Part shown: positions 1-8,466 of the stretch, one piece after another
Layout: every line of letters starts with the position of its first letter
Numbering within the stretch: position 1 is the first letter of the stretch
Assembly (NCBI GenBank): GCA_963730405.1
Contig: CAVSRW010000013.1
Coordinates: 37,318-101,317 of the forward strand
Source of the DNA: Gaiellasilicea sp963730405
GTDB lineage: Bacteria; Actinomycetota; Thermoleophilia; Gaiellales; Gaiellaceae
Length of the DNA: 64,000 nt
Direction: 5' to 3'
The notes under the pieces: generated by a model
Databases searched by the model: none
What the model was told of the DNA's origin: nothing
What the model saw: only the letters and a program-made list of their open reading frames with translations
Made by a program: the position numbers and the translations under genes

Positions 1-538
1 TCGTTCACGTCGACCTGGAGCGGCAGCTCCGTGACGCCGCGAACCGCCCGGACGCGCTCGACGTCCAGGCCGTCGCCGCCGCCGAGCTTCAGCTTCAGCC
101 GCGAGAACCGCGGCGCCGCCTTCTCGGCGCGTCGCGCCATGTCGTCGGGGTCGCCGAGCCAGACGGTCCAGGAGGTCGGGGACCTGTCCGCGGGAGCCCC
201 AGCAGCTTCCGAACCGGGACGCCGAGGAGCTTTCCCTGCAAGTCATGGAGGGCGGCGTCGAGCGCAGCCCTGGCGGCGTTCTCGCCCGCCGGCAGGCGCG
301 CCTCGATCTGCTCGAGCGCGAACGGGTCGTCTCCGAGTAGGCCGGCGTGCGCCTCGACGTACGCGAGCGCCGAGGCGGCGGTCTCGTCGTAGCGCTCGAT
401 CGGCGCCGCCTCCCCGAATCCGGTCGCGCCGTCATGGCGGAGCTCGACCTGGACGACCTCTGCCTCGTCACTCGACTCGCGCGCGATCACGAACGTCTCG
501 GCCAGGCGCAGGGTGACGATCCGGGCGGTCAGCTCCAC
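1..538 (-). CDS. L-Ala-D/L-Glu (dipeptide) epimerase, 3' part cut by window edge, frameshifted
   Basis: The N-terminal capping domain of an enolase-superfamily epimerase is visible (LRLAETFVIAR, GFGEAAP, then a helical ARAALDAALHDLQGK stretch), the layout of dipeptide epimerases that recycle murein peptides. Translation is in one frame down to about position 182 and continues in another frame as TSWTVWLGDPDDM and SRLKLKLGG, both family-typical. Restoring one C in the run at 178-181 joins them, so this is a one-base deletion (assembly error or real lesion). I chose GTG 538, which has AGGGTGG six bases upstream; ATG 580 is an alternative. The catalytic lysines and metal ligands lie at or beyond the left edge. 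Family certain to superfamily level, substrate inferred. Confidence 0.75.
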
Positions 539-561
539 CGGCGCCACCCTAACGATCGATC

Positions 562-590
562 TTGCAGAACCGGTTTGCACCGCCTAACCT
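562..590 (+). promoter_or_regulatory. candidate sigma-70-type promoter for the M43 protease pair
   Basis: TTGCAG (562-567) and TAACCT (585-590) are separated by exactly 17 bases and lie about 30 bases before the ATG at 621, in the gap between the divergent epimerase and protease genes. Spacing fits a housekeeping promoter. This one has a leader with a ribosome binding site (GGGGGGAAG), unlike many other genes here. Confidence 0.45.
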
Positions 591-620
591 GCACCGCGCT
601 GCACGACACAAGGGGGGAAG

Positions 621-1556
621 ATGAGGAAGCTGTTCGTTCTCGCCGTCGGCGCGTTGGCTGCGCTGGCGGTCACAGCGGCTCCCGTCGGCGCCGTCGGCCA
701 TCCGGCGCTCTGCGCCGGCTGGGAGGCTGACGGAACCGGCACGTTCGACGGTCTCTCGTCGTTGACCGCGTCGGCCGGCACGGCCCGTGCCGCCGGCAAC
801 GTCATTCGCGAGCCGTCCGTCAACGCGACCTACGAGGCGATGCCCGCCTCGGCCAAGGGCAAGGGCGGCGCGAAGTTCCGGGCGACCGTGCCGGTCTGGT
901 TCCACGTCGTCACCGACGGCGCGATCGGCAACGTCACTCAGGCGCAGATCGACGAGCAGATGACCGTGCTCAACCTCGCGTTCGCGGGCTTCTACGGCGG
1001 CGCGAAGTCGGGCTTCAAGTTCGAGCTCGCCGGCGTCACGCGCACCGACAACGCCGACTGGTTCTACGGCGCCATCGACGGCTCGTCCGAGCGGCCGATG
1101 AAGCGCGCGCTCCACCGGGGCGGCTTCGAGACGCTCAACGTGTACTCGACCACTGCCGGCCCGTATCTCGGCTGGGCCTACCTGCCGGGCCTGCCGGACT
1201 CGAACCTCTACCTGGACGGGATCGTCTTCGACTGGGAGTCGATGGTCCGGACGTCCGACAAGTACGAAGGCGCCTACGACCTCGGGATGACGCTCGTCCA
1301 CGAGGCAGGCCACTGGGTCAACCTCGAGCACACCTTCTACGGCGGCTGCAACGCCAAGGGCGATTTCGTCGACGACACGCCGGCGATGAAGGTGCCGACG
1401 AACGGCTGCCCGATCGGCAAGGACACCTGCGCCGAGCCCGGGCTCGACCCGATCCACAACTACATGGACTACTCGTACGACGCTTGTTACAACCAGTTCA
1501 CGCCCGGCCAGGTCGCGCGCGCACAGGACGCGTGGCTCTTCCACCGGGTCTCCTAG
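621..1556 (+). CDS. secreted M43-family zinc metalloprotease (first of a tandem pair)
   Basis: A signal peptide (MRK, then a hydrophobic run ending in an APVGA-type cleavage region near residue 24) leads to a mature zinc protease. The metzincin motif HEAGHWVNLEH at residues 227-237 supplies the three zinc histidines and the catalytic Glu. NYMDYSYDAC at about 280-289 is the Met-turn of the M43 (pappalysin/cytophagalysin) family. Four cysteines around 243-289 are placed as in the family's disulfides. The protein is probably extracellular and degrades peptides. RBS GGGGGGAAG sits just before the ATG. The gene is followed after 7 bases by a paralogue, so the two are an operon. Substrate unknown. 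Confidence 0.88.
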   Translation: MRKLFVLAVGALAALAVTAAPVGAVGHPALCAGWEADGTGTFDGLSSLTASAGTARAAGNVIREPSVNATYEAMPASAKGKGGAKFRATVPVWFHVVTDGAIGNVTQAQIDEQMTVLNLAFAGFYGGAKSGFKFELAGVTRTDNADWFYGAIDGSSERPMKRALHRGGFETLNVYSTTAGPYLGWAYLPGLPDSNLYLDGIVFDWESMVRTSDKYEGAYDLGMTLVHEAGHWVNLEHTFYGGCNAKGDFVDDTPAMKVPTNGCPIGKDTCAEPGLDPIHNYMDYSYDACYNQFTPGQVARAQDAWLFHRVS

Positions 1557-1563
1557 GGGGAGC

Positions 1564-2505
1564 ATGAGACGACTCATCCTGCTCGCGACCGGCGCGCTCG
1601 CGCTGCTCGCAGCCACCGCCGCGCCCGTCGGCGCCGGCGGCCACGGCCACGCGGCGTCAGCGGACGTCTGCGTCGAGTCGAGCGCGTTCAGCAGCCTCAG
1701 CGCGCTCACGGCGTCGTCGTCGACGGCGAAGGGCTGGAACCGTGATGCCCCGGCCCGCCTGAACGTCGGCGACTCGGACTACGACTCGGGCCTCGCGCCC
1801 AACGTCCCGGCCGGCTTCCAGGTCACGATCCCGACGTACATCCACGTGATCACGGACGGATCGCTCGGTCGCGTCACGAACTCGCAGATCAGGCGCCAGA
1901 TGGACGTGCTGAACCTCTCGTTCGCCGGCTTCTACGGCGGCGCGAACACGGGCGTCTCCTTCGAGCTCGCAGGCGTCACCCGCACCGACAACGCCGACTG
2001 GTTCACGATGAACGACTTCGCCGACGAGGTCGCCGCGAAGTCGGCGCTGCGCCAGGGAGGGCCGAACGCGCTCAACATCTACACGGGCACGGCGGCGGGG
2101 AACCTCGGCTTCGCCTACTACCCGTCGATCCTGGGCTACCAGGGCGGCAGGTACGCGATGCTCGACGGGGCCGTGATCCACTACGGCTCGCTGCCCGGCG
2201 GCTTCATCGACCGCTTCAACCTCGGCTTCACGGCCACGCATGAGGTGGGGCACTGGTTCGGCCTCGCGCACACCTTCGACCAGGGCTGCAACGGCGACGG
2301 CGACCGCGTCGACGACACGCCGGCGATGCTCGTGCCGACGAGCGGCTGCCCCGAGGGGAAGGACACGTGCGTGAAGGAGGCGGGGCTCGACCCGATCCAC
2401 AACTACATGGACTACTCGGACGACCCCTGCTACAACCAGTTCACTCCGGGCCAGGCGACGCGCGCGCAGGCCCAGTACCTCCACTACCGCACCGGCCGCT
2501 ACTAG
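1564..2505 (+). CDS. secreted M43-family zinc metalloprotease (second of a tandem pair)
   Basis: This paralogue of the preceding gene has the same architecture: a signal peptide ending near APVGAGG, a variable N-terminal linker rich in Ser/Ala, the zinc motif HEVGHWFGLAH at residues 226-236, and the Met-turn NYMDYSDDPC near the C-terminus. The blocks FAGFYGGA and ELAGVTRTDNADWF are identical or nearly so in both copies, so the duplication is clear, while linker and mid-region differ. An RBS-like GGGGGAGC overlaps the short spacer. Probably co-transcribed with the first copy. Both active sites look intact, which argues for retained, perhaps different, specificities. Confidence 0.88.
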   Translation: MRRLILLATGALALLAATAAPVGAGGHGHAASADVCVESSAFSSLSALTASSSTAKGWNRDAPARLNVGDSDYDSGLAPNVPAGFQVTIPTYIHVITDGSLGRVTNSQIRRQMDVLNLSFAGFYGGANTGVSFELAGVTRTDNADWFTMNDFADEVAAKSALRQGGPNALNIYTGTAAGNLGFAYYPSILGYQGGRYAMLDGAVIHYGSLPGGFIDRFNLGFTATHEVGHWFGLAHTFDQGCNGDGDRVDDTPAMLVPTSGCPEGKDTCVKEAGLDPIHNYMDYSDDPCYNQFTPGQATRAQAQYLHYRTGRY

Positions 2506-2562
2506 GCCGCTGGAGTCAGCGGGGGCGGCCGGCGCCGCCCCCGCTACACTCTTGCCTTCCCC

Positions 2563-2635
2563 GCGCCCGTAGCTCAGGGGATAGAGCGTTCGCCTCCGGA
2601 GCGAAAGGTCGCACGTTCGAATCGTGCCGGGCGCA
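2563..2635 (+). tRNA. tRNA-Arg(CCG)
   Basis: A 73-base cloverleaf: acceptor arms GCGCCCG and CGGGCGC pair fully, the D-arm contains TAGCTCAGGGGATAGAG, the anticodon loop is CTCCGGA (anticodon CCG), and the T-arm contains GTTCGAATC. CCA is not encoded. It reads the CGG arginine codon, common in this GC-rich genome. Confidence 0.95.
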
Positions 2636-2648
2636 TGCTTTTCCGTCG

Positions 2649-2717
2649 CATGCTTCGTCATCTGCCGAGCAGATGCCGAAGCGCGCAGACCCCTGAAGGG
2701 GCCGCTTCGCGGCCCAG
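2649..2717 (+). repeat. dispersed palindromic repeat A, copy 1
   Basis: The core at 2687-2717 reads AGACCCCTGAAGGGG followed by CCGCTTCGCGGCCCAG. It forms two small hairpins (CCCC-TGAA-GGGG and a TTC-loop GGCCGC stem). It is preceded at 2652-2683 by a third, near-perfect hairpin with CATCTGC/GCAGATG arms. The same arrangement recurs at 40404-40568 (twice) and 43742-43805. The position right behind tRNA-Arg could let it act as a terminator, but no U-tract is present. Confidence 0.75.
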
Positions 2718-2830
2718 GCTTTCGCAGCCGTCTCGCCACGTCCATCACCGCGGCGATGTCGCCGCTCGGGCTCTGTGCGAGCGAGCTCGAGCGTGCAGCG
2801 CAGACCGCGAGCTATCGGATCGACGACAAG

Positions 2831-2871
2831 GGCCGTCGGCGGAGCCCCGCGAAAGGGCTCCGCCGACGGCC
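2831..2871 (-). terminator. 17-bp perfect hairpin, probable terminator
   Basis: Arms at 2831-2847 and 2855-2871 are perfect reverse complements of 17 bases around a 7-base loop. It lies 6 bases beyond the stop of the ScyD-like gene, which reads toward it. There is no U-run, as usual in high-GC actinobacteria. It may also stop transcription from the tRNA side. Confidence 0.7.
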
Positions 2872-2877
2872 AGTCCT

Positions 2878-3981
2878 TCAGGGAACGATGCGCCAGACGG
2901 CGCCGTTGCCCGCCGCCGCGCCGTTGACCGAGACGTAGAGCGCCCCGTCATCGCCGATGACGAGGCCCGTCGCTCGAGGCAGTCCGTCCGCCACCAACGT
3001 CGAGGCTCCGCCACCGCCCGGCTGCACCTTCCGCACCGCGCCGGGGCCGGCAAACGGGAACGGCACGCCGGGGATCCCCGACGCGTGCTGGAGCACGTAC
3101 AGCGAGCCGTCCGCGCCGAAGGCGAGGTCGGTCAGCATGGTCAGATTCCACGCGTACGCCGTCGGCGCCTGACCCGGCACGACGCGGTAGACGGTCGCCG
3201 AGCCGGCCGTGAACGGGAAGCCGGTCAGCGTCGACACGTAGTACGCGCCGTCGGGGCCGACGACGACGTCGGTTGGCACGGCGTCACGCAGTCCGAACGG
3301 CCCCGGCGGGGCCACCCTCGGGAACGTCGCGATCGTCGACACGTCGCCGTTCGCCGCGACGTCGAGCAGCGAGTTGCCACCCGCGTCCGCCACGAGCCGG
3401 TGGCCGGGCAGGGCGAGCAGCCCGTACGGGTTGCTGTCGATCTGGGCGCCGTCCGGATTGGCCGAGACCTCGTACCCGGCGATGTCGGTCAGTGCGTTGG
3501 GGTTGCCCGATGCCGGCACGTGAAGGAGGTAGCCGAACCCCAGTCCGTCGAGCAGCTGTCCTGTTGCGGTCGTCTTGTTACAGCCACAGCCGATCGTGAC
3601 GTAGAGGCCGCCGCGGCCCTGGAACGAGATGTGCTGCGGCCCGGTGGCCGTGTCGCCGGCGGGCTGCCCGGCAAGGGACGGCAGGCCCGTCACGACGCGC
3701 TCCTGCTGCCCCTGCCACAGGCGCGAGATCGCTCCGGTCGTGCCGTAGCAGCGCACGCCTGGCCCATCGGGGGGCGGTACGCAGACTCCCGGGCCACCCT
3801 TGCCCGCTTCGGCCACGTACAACGCTCCCTCGGGGCCCCATGCGAGCCCCCGTGGATTGTCGAGCCCCGTCATGACGGGCTCCGGCGCGGCCGTCGCAGC
3901 GAGCGGCAGCACAAACGCAACTGCCCCCACCAGGCCGAGTACTGCGACCGCTCTCCGCAGGTTCCTCATCGTGCAGGTCAT
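2878..3981 (-). CDS. ScyD/ScyE-family secreted beta-propeller protein
   Basis: A signal peptide (MRNLRR, hydrophobic run, ATAAPEP) precedes repeated NHL/SMP-30-like blades such as GLDNPRGLAWGPEGALYVAE, VVGPDGAYYVSTL, LAFGADGSLYVLQ and VIGDDGALYVSVN. These Gly-Asp-Gly-(A/S)-Leu-Tyr-Val repeats are the blade signature of ScyD-like proteins. The start ATG at 3981 has GGAGGAACG directly upstream; a second Met four codons later is less well placed. The protein is probably extracellular. The family name comes from cyanobacterial scytonemin clusters, but most members, like this one, are outside such clusters and have no known substrate. Confidence 0.8.
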   Translation of the reverse strand: MTCTMRNLRRAVAVLGLVGAVAFVLPLAATAAPEPVMTGLDNPRGLAWGPEGALYVAEAGKGGPGVCVPPPDGPGVRCYGTTGAISRLWQGQQERVVTGLPSLAGQPAGDTATGPQHISFQGRGGLYVTIGCGCNKTTATGQLLDGLGFGYLLHVPASGNPNALTDIAGYEVSANPDGAQIDSNPYGLLALPGHRLVADAGGNSLLDVAANGDVSTIATFPRVAPPGPFGLRDAVPTDVVVGPDGAYYVSTLTGFPFTAGSATVYRVVPGQAPTAYAWNLTMLTDLAFGADGSLYVLQHASGIPGVPFPFAGPGAVRKVQPGGGGASTLVADGLPRATGLVIGDDGALYVSVNGAAAGNGAVWRIVP

Positions 3982-4181
3982 CGTTCCTCCTTCTCTCTTG
4001 TGTCGATGACGAGTGCCACGATGCGCGCCCGCTCCAAAGCCGGGCCAAAGAACCGCCAAACCGCCTGAGCACCTTGCAGGTTGCGCTCACGGGAAGCGAC
4101 CGGGTCGTCGCCTAGCCCTCCCCCGGGCTGTGATCAGCTGCTTTTGCAGCGCGCGCCGAACCCTTGTAGGTTCCGGCGGCG

Positions 4182-4601
4182 GTGGAACTCTATGACTGGC
4201 TGCTCTTCCTGCACGTGCTCGGGGCCTTCGTCGCCGTCGGCGCGCTGACCGCACTCTGGGGCCTGATCCTCGGCACGCGCGGGGCGGCGCCGCTCTTCGA
4301 CCCGCCCTCGGCGATGCAGTTCGGCCGCATCTCCGGGATCCTCGTCGGCGTCGGAATGATGGTCGCGCTCGTGTTCGGGATCTGGCTCGCGATCGACGTC
4401 GAGGCCTATCAGCTCTGGGACGGCTGGATCCTCGCCTCGCTCGTGCTCTGGGCGATCGGCGGCTGGGCGGGCGGGCAGGCGGGCAGGGCGTTCGAGAGCG
4501 ACCCGGTTGCGAACAGGGCCAAGGGGATCCGCTTCCATGCGATCAACAGCGCCGCCGTGCTCGTCATCCTCGTCCTCATGCTCTGGAAGCCGGGTGCCTG
4601 A
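4182..4601 (+). CDS. DUF2269-like four-helix membrane protein
   Basis: A 139-residue integral membrane protein with four predicted helices (LLFLHVLGAFVAVGAL, ISGILVGVGMMVALVFGIWL, WILASLVLWAIGGWAGG, INSAAVLVILVLMLW). The LFLHVLGAF start resembles predicted membrane proteins of the DUF2269 type. GTG 4182 follows TAGGTT (4167-4172), which looks like a -10 box with almost no leader. The TGA at 4599-4601 nearly touches the start of a similar gene, so the two probably form an operon and perhaps a heteromer. Function unknown. Confidence 0.7.
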   Translation: MELYDWLLFLHVLGAFVAVGALTALWGLILGTRGAAPLFDPPSAMQFGRISGILVGVGMMVALVFGIWLAIDVEAYQLWDGWILASLVLWAIGGWAGGQAGRAFESDPVANRAKGIRFHAINSAAVLVILVLMLWKPGA

Positions 4602-4602
4602 C

Positions 4603-5067
4603 GTGCTCGCCGCGATCCGACCCGACTCGGTCAACCTGCCGCTCTTCCTCCACGTGCTCGGCGCGATGGCGCTCGTCGGCTCGCTCTTCGCCGTCGGCCT
4701 CGCGACGGTGCTCGGCCGGCGGTCGCCCGACGGCGCGCCCGGCCTCGCGCGCTTCGGCCTGAAGACGCTCCTGCTCGGCGCCCTCCCGTCCTATGTCGTG
4801 ATGCGGGTCGGCGCCCAGTGGACCGAGGCCGAGCAGGACTACCCGGACGACTTCGAGGCGAGCTGGATCGACATCGGCTACATCGTCTCCGACATCGGGG
4901 CGCTCCTCCTGCTGATCTCGGTCGTCCTCGCCGCGATCGGGCTCCGCCGCTCACGGGACGACGCGAGCAGAGGCGTTCGGCTGGCGCGGATCGTCGCCGG
5001 GATCAGCGTTCTTCTCCTCGCCGCCTTCCTCGTCGCCGTCTGGGCGATGACCGCGAAGCCGACCTAG
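4603..5067 (+). CDS. DUF2269-like membrane protein, partner of the preceding gene
   Basis: A hydrophobic protein of about 154 residues whose first helix LPLFLHVLGAMALVGSLF mirrors that of the upstream gene, suggesting an old tandem duplication. Further helices occur at LLLGALPSYVVMRVG, IVSDIGALLLLISVVLAAIGL and IVAGISVLLLAAFLVAVW. An acidic loop (EAEQDYPDDFEASW) lies between helices 2 and 3. Start GTG 4603 is chosen because it follows the upstream stop by one base; GTG 4594 is possible. Function unknown; possibly a small transporter or sensor subunit. Confidence 0.65.
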   Translation: MLAAIRPDSVNLPLFLHVLGAMALVGSLFAVGLATVLGRRSPDGAPGLARFGLKTLLLGALPSYVVMRVGAQWTEAEQDYPDDFEASWIDIGYIVSDIGALLLLISVVLAAIGLRRSRDDASRGVRLARIVAGISVLLLAAFLVAVWAMTAKPT

Positions 5068-6099
5068 TCAGGACAGCTCGTCCAGGGCCTCGAGCAGCCG
5101 CTCGACGTCCGCCTCCTCGTTGTAGGGGCCGATCGAGACCCGGAGCAGGCTCCTCCCCTCCCACTCCCGCACGACGACCTCGATCGCGTGCTCGTCGAAC
5201 AGGCGGCGCTGGAGCTCGTCCGGCTCGTCGGTCGCCACCTCGCTCGCCCACATCTGCGGCGCCGGCGTCCCCTCCACCGGGGGCAGGCGGTCATGGAAGG
5301 AGGCGGCGATGCGGCGGCAGCGCTCGAGGTCGAACGTCGCGTGCGCTTCGATCGCAGCCGGGATCGCGAGCACGGCCGCCGGGTCGCGCGTGCCCTGCCA
5401 GCCGTGGCGGTCGGAAAACGTCCGGTCGTCGCCGTAGCCCCAGGAGATCACGAGCGGCGCGATCCAACGCTGGTGCTCCGGCCGCGCCCAGAGGAACCCG
5501 GCCCCCTTCGGCGCCGAGAGCCACTTGTGGCAGTTGCCCGCGTAGACGTCGGCGCCGAGCGCCTCGAGGTCGAGCGGGACCTGCCCCGGTGCGTGGGCGC
5601 CGTCGACGATCGCGAGCGCCCCCGCCGCGCGCGCCGCCGCGCAGATCCGCTCGACCGGGAGGACGAGCGCGGTGGGCGAGGTGATGTGGCTGACCGAGAC
5701 GGCCTTCGTCCGCGGCCCGATCGCGTCGGCGAGCTCGTCCGGCTCGGCGTAGACGAGATTCGCACCCACGAACTCCCAGGTCCGTGTCACCGCCCCGTAC
5801 TCGTGTCGGGTGGTCAGGACCTCGTCGCCCGGCTCCAGGGGCAGCGAGCGGATGACCGCATTCAATCCGGCGGTGGCGTTCGGGACGAAAACCAGATCAT
5901 CGGGGCGCGCGCCGACGCAGGCGGCCAGCGCGGTGCGCGCCTCGGCGATCAGCTCGTCGAAACGGCGTCCGAGGAACTCGACCGGGTTCCGCTCCAGCTC
6001 GCGCTGCAGCTCCTGGTAGCGCGCGAAAACGGGCGCGGGACAGGCGCCGTAGCTGCCGTGGTTGAGGAACGTGACCCCCGGGTCGAGCAGGAAATCCAA
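5068..6099 (-). CDS. PLP-dependent class V aminotransferase (isopenicillin-N-epimerase-like)
   Basis: Fold-type I PLP enzyme of 343 residues. LNHGSYGACP at the N-terminus is typical of the isopenicillin N epimerase/cysteine desulfurase-like group. IVDGAHAPGQ (Asp166) contacts the pyridine nitrogen and GNCHKW (Lys192) should form the Schiff base. No desulfurase Cys loop is evident, so an epimerase, lyase or desulfurase-like role cannot be distinguished. The start is TTG 6099, only 17 bases from the divergent MFS gene. GACAGT six bases before it could be a -10 box overlapping that of the MFS gene. Confidence 0.8.
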   Translation of the reverse strand: MDFLLDPGVTFLNHGSYGACPAPVFARYQELQRELERNPVEFLGRRFDELIAEARTALAACVGARPDDLVFVPNATAGLNAVIRSLPLEPGDEVLTTRHEYGAVTRTWEFVGANLVYAEPDELADAIGPRTKAVSVSHITSPTALVLPVERICAAARAAGALAIVDGAHAPGQVPLDLEALGADVYAGNCHKWLSAPKGAGFLWARPEHQRWIAPLVISWGYGDDRTFSDRHGWQGTRDPAAVLAIPAAIEAHATFDLERCRRIAASFHDRLPPVEGTPAPQMWASEVATDEPDELQRRLFDEHAIEVVVREWEGRSLLRVSIGPYNEEADVERLLEALDELS

Positions 6100-6104
6100 G
6101 TCGC

Positions 6105-6110
6105 TACTGT
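6105..6110 (+). promoter_or_regulatory. -10 box TACTGT, leaderless start of the MFS gene
   Basis: TACTGT ends exactly six bases before ATG 6117, so transcription would begin at or next to the start codon. The complementary strand offers GACAGT for the divergent aminotransferase in the same 17-base gap. Confidence 0.5.
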
Positions 6111-6116
6111 CTCACG

Positions 6117-7409
6117 ATGCTCGGCTTCCTCCGCAGCCTGAACCCACGCCTGCCGCGAGCGGTGCAGCTGCTCCAGCTGGGCGGGCTGATGAACGCGTTC
6201 GGCAACGGGCTCGTGATCCCGTTCCTGCTCATCTACCTGCACAACGAGCGCGGAATCGGCCTCGGCGTCGCAGGGCTGATTCTGGCGACGAACGCGGCCG
6301 TCAGCCTGATCTCCGGTCCGATCGGCGGGATCCTGGTCGACCGCGTCGGGGGAAAGACGATGCTGACTGCGGCGCTCGGCTTCCTCGCGGCCGGCTTCGT
6401 CGCCTACGCGTTCGTCGAGAACCCCTGGCAGGGCTTCCTCGCGAGCGCCGTGACCGGCATCGGCAACGGCCTCTTCTGGCCGGCGCAGTCGACGCTGCTC
6501 GCCGGTCTGACGACGCGCGCGCAACGGTCGGCGACGTTCGCGATGCAGCGCGTCGTGATGAACCTCGGGATCGGCCTCGGCGGCGTCGCCGGCGGCTTCA
6601 TCGCCTCCGAGAGCTTCCAGGCCCTCTTCGTGCTCGACGCGCTCACGTTCGTCGCGTACGCCGGTGTGCTGACGATCTTCGTCCCCGAGCCGGCGCACCA
6701 CGAGGAGCGGGCTGAGCGCACCGGCAGCTACCGGACGGTTTTCCGGCACAGGGTCTTCATGGCGCTGATGGTCGCCAACTCGCTCTACATCGGGGCCGGG
6801 ATCGCGCAGCTCGAGATCCTGCCTGCGTTCGCGAAGAACGAGGCCGGCGTCTCCGAGCGCGGGATCGGCTGGCTCTTCTTCATCAACACGATCGTGATCG
6901 TGCTCCTCCAGCTGCCGACGACCCGGCTCGCGGAAGGTAGGCGGCGCGTGCCGCTGCTGGCGCTGCTCGGCGCAGTCTCCGCGGCCGCCTGGCTGCTGGT
7001 CCCGGCCAGCGGACTGTGGCTCTCCGGCTCGGCCGCCTTCCTACTGCTCGCGATCGCGGTGTCGGTGTTCGCACTCGGCGAGTGCCTCCACGGCGCGGTT
7101 CAGCCTGCGCTCGTCGTCGATCTCGCCGACGCGAAGCTGATCGGCCGGTACATGGCGATCTCGGCGCTCTCGTGGCAGGTCGGTTTCATGGTCGGCCCGG
7201 CAGTGGGAGGCGCGCTGCTTGCCACCTCACCTACCGGTCTCTGGATCGTGATGGCGTCGGTGCTGCTTCTGACGGGCCTCGCGACGCTGCCGCTCGAGCG
7301 CGCGCTGCCGCAGGCGCTCCGCCGCGTCCCGCGGGGCGTCGAGGCGCAGGAGCCCGTGCCCCTCGCCGTTCCGGCCAACGAGCCCGAGCCCGCCCAGGCG
7401 GCCGGGTAG
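6117..7409 (+). CDS. MFS transporter
   Basis: A 430-residue protein with about twelve hydrophobic helices in two halves. GPIGGILVDRVGGKTML at about residues 63-80 is the cytoplasmic loop 2-3 signature of the major facilitator superfamily (G-x-x-x-D-R-x-G-x-x). The C-terminal tail (EAQEPVPLAVPANEPEPAQ) is soluble and proline-rich. It is probably a drug/metabolite exporter of the MDR type, but substrate is not readable. Divergent from the aminotransferase; CorA follows on the same strand after 42 bases. Confidence 0.85.
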   Translation: MLGFLRSLNPRLPRAVQLLQLGGLMNAFGNGLVIPFLLIYLHNERGIGLGVAGLILATNAAVSLISGPIGGILVDRVGGKTMLTAALGFLAAGFVAYAFVENPWQGFLASAVTGIGNGLFWPAQSTLLAGLTTRAQRSATFAMQRVVMNLGIGLGGVAGGFIASESFQALFVLDALTFVAYAGVLTIFVPEPAHHEERAERTGSYRTVFRHRVFMALMVANSLYIGAGIAQLEILPAFAKNEAGVSERGIGWLFFINTIVIVLLQLPTTRLAEGRRRVPLLALLGAVSAAAWLLVPASGLWLSGSAAFLLLAIAVSVFALGECLHGAVQPALVVDLADAKLIGRYMAISALSWQVGFMVGPAVGGALLATSPTGLWIVMASVLLLTGLATLPLERALPQALRRVPRGVEAQEPVPLAVPANEPEPAQAAG

Positions 7410-7451
7410 AATCCCGCGCGATGCCGACGCTCGAGGACCCGCTCAGTACCC

Positions 7452-8438
7452 ATGCCCAACCTGCCCCGCATCCGGCGGACGCGGCAAGGCCCCGGCGCGG
7501 TCCCGGCCGGCGCGGGCGCTGAGCGCCGCGCGCTCGAGCTCACCGCACCCGGCCTGACCTGGGTCCAGCTCGACCGGCCCGACGCCGCCGCCGTGCACTC
7601 GCTCGCGGAACGCTTCGGCTGGCACGCGCTCGACGTCGAGGACGTGCTCTCCAAGCGCCAGCGGCCCAAGGTCGACGAGTACCCGGAGTACCTCTTCGGC
7701 GTCCTCCACTTCCCGGTCTACGACAAGGCGATCCAGCGCCTGAACGCGGCCGAGCTCGACGTCTTCCTCGGCCCCGACTACCTCGTTACCCTGCCGAACG
7801 TCGAGTTGCTGCCGGTCACACGCCTCTTCCACCGGCTGGAGGAGGACGAGCAACTGCGGGAGGAGCTCTTCGCCAAGGGGTCCGGCCGGCTGCTGTACGA
7901 GGTGCTCGACGACCTCTTCGACTACTGCTTCCCGATCCTCGACAAGATCGGGCACAAGCTCGACTCGATCGAGGACGACATGTTCGAGAAGCGGGCGGAA
8001 GACGTCGTCCGTGACCTCTCGAACGTCAAGCAGGAGATCATCAGCTACCGGAAGATCATCAAGCCTGAGCGGTCGACCCTCCGCGTGCTCGAGCGCCGCG
8101 TGGAGCGCTTCCTCCCCGAGGAGCTCGACCTCTACTTCGACGACATCGTCGACGCCGCCGAGCGGATCTGGGACCTGCTCGACAACTACAAGGAGGTCGT
8201 CGAGGGGCTCGAGTCGACGAACGAGTCGGTGATCTCGCACCGCCAGAACGACGTCCTCCGCATCCTGACCGTCTTCAGCGCGACCCTGCTGCCGCTGACG
8301 CTGCTCGCGAGCGTCTTCGGGATGAACGTGGCGTTCCCGGGCCACGACACCGCGGGCGCGTTCTGGATCATCGTCGCAGCGATGCTCGCGGCAGCCGCCG
8401 GGCTGCTCGGCTTCTTCCGCTGGAAGCACTGGTTGTAG
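7452..8438 (+). CDS. corA: CorA-family magnesium/divalent cation channel
   Basis: A long acidic, helical cytoplasmic domain (residues 1-255) ends in two C-terminal transmembrane helices. The family signature is FGMN, with GMN at about residues 290-292 at the end of TM1, followed by the short loop and TM2 ending in KHWL. CorA forms pentamers that import Mg2+. Length 328 is normal. Two upstream ATGs (7421 and 7440) are out of frame or poorly placed, so 7452 is kept. The family member could also carry Co2+ or Ni2+. Confidence 0.9.
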   Translation: MPNLPRIRRTRQGPGAVPAGAGAERRALELTAPGLTWVQLDRPDAAAVHSLAERFGWHALDVEDVLSKRQRPKVDEYPEYLFGVLHFPVYDKAIQRLNAAELDVFLGPDYLVTLPNVELLPVTRLFHRLEEDEQLREELFAKGSGRLLYEVLDDLFDYCFPILDKIGHKLDSIEDDMFEKRAEDVVRDLSNVKQEIISYRKIIKPERSTLRVLERRVERFLPEELDLYFDDIVDAAERIWDLLDNYKEVVEGLESTNESVISHRQNDVLRILTVFSATLLPLTLLASVFGMNVAFPGHDTAGAFWIIVAAMLAAAAGLLGFFRWKHWL

Positions 8439-8466
8439 CGCGCGGCGATCGTCTCGAGGCCGACGG

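Noticed and set aside
7421..7522. Short frame starting at ATG 7421 before corA
   Set aside because: It overlaps the corA start in another frame and encodes only a short proline/arginine-rich string with no ribosome binding site.
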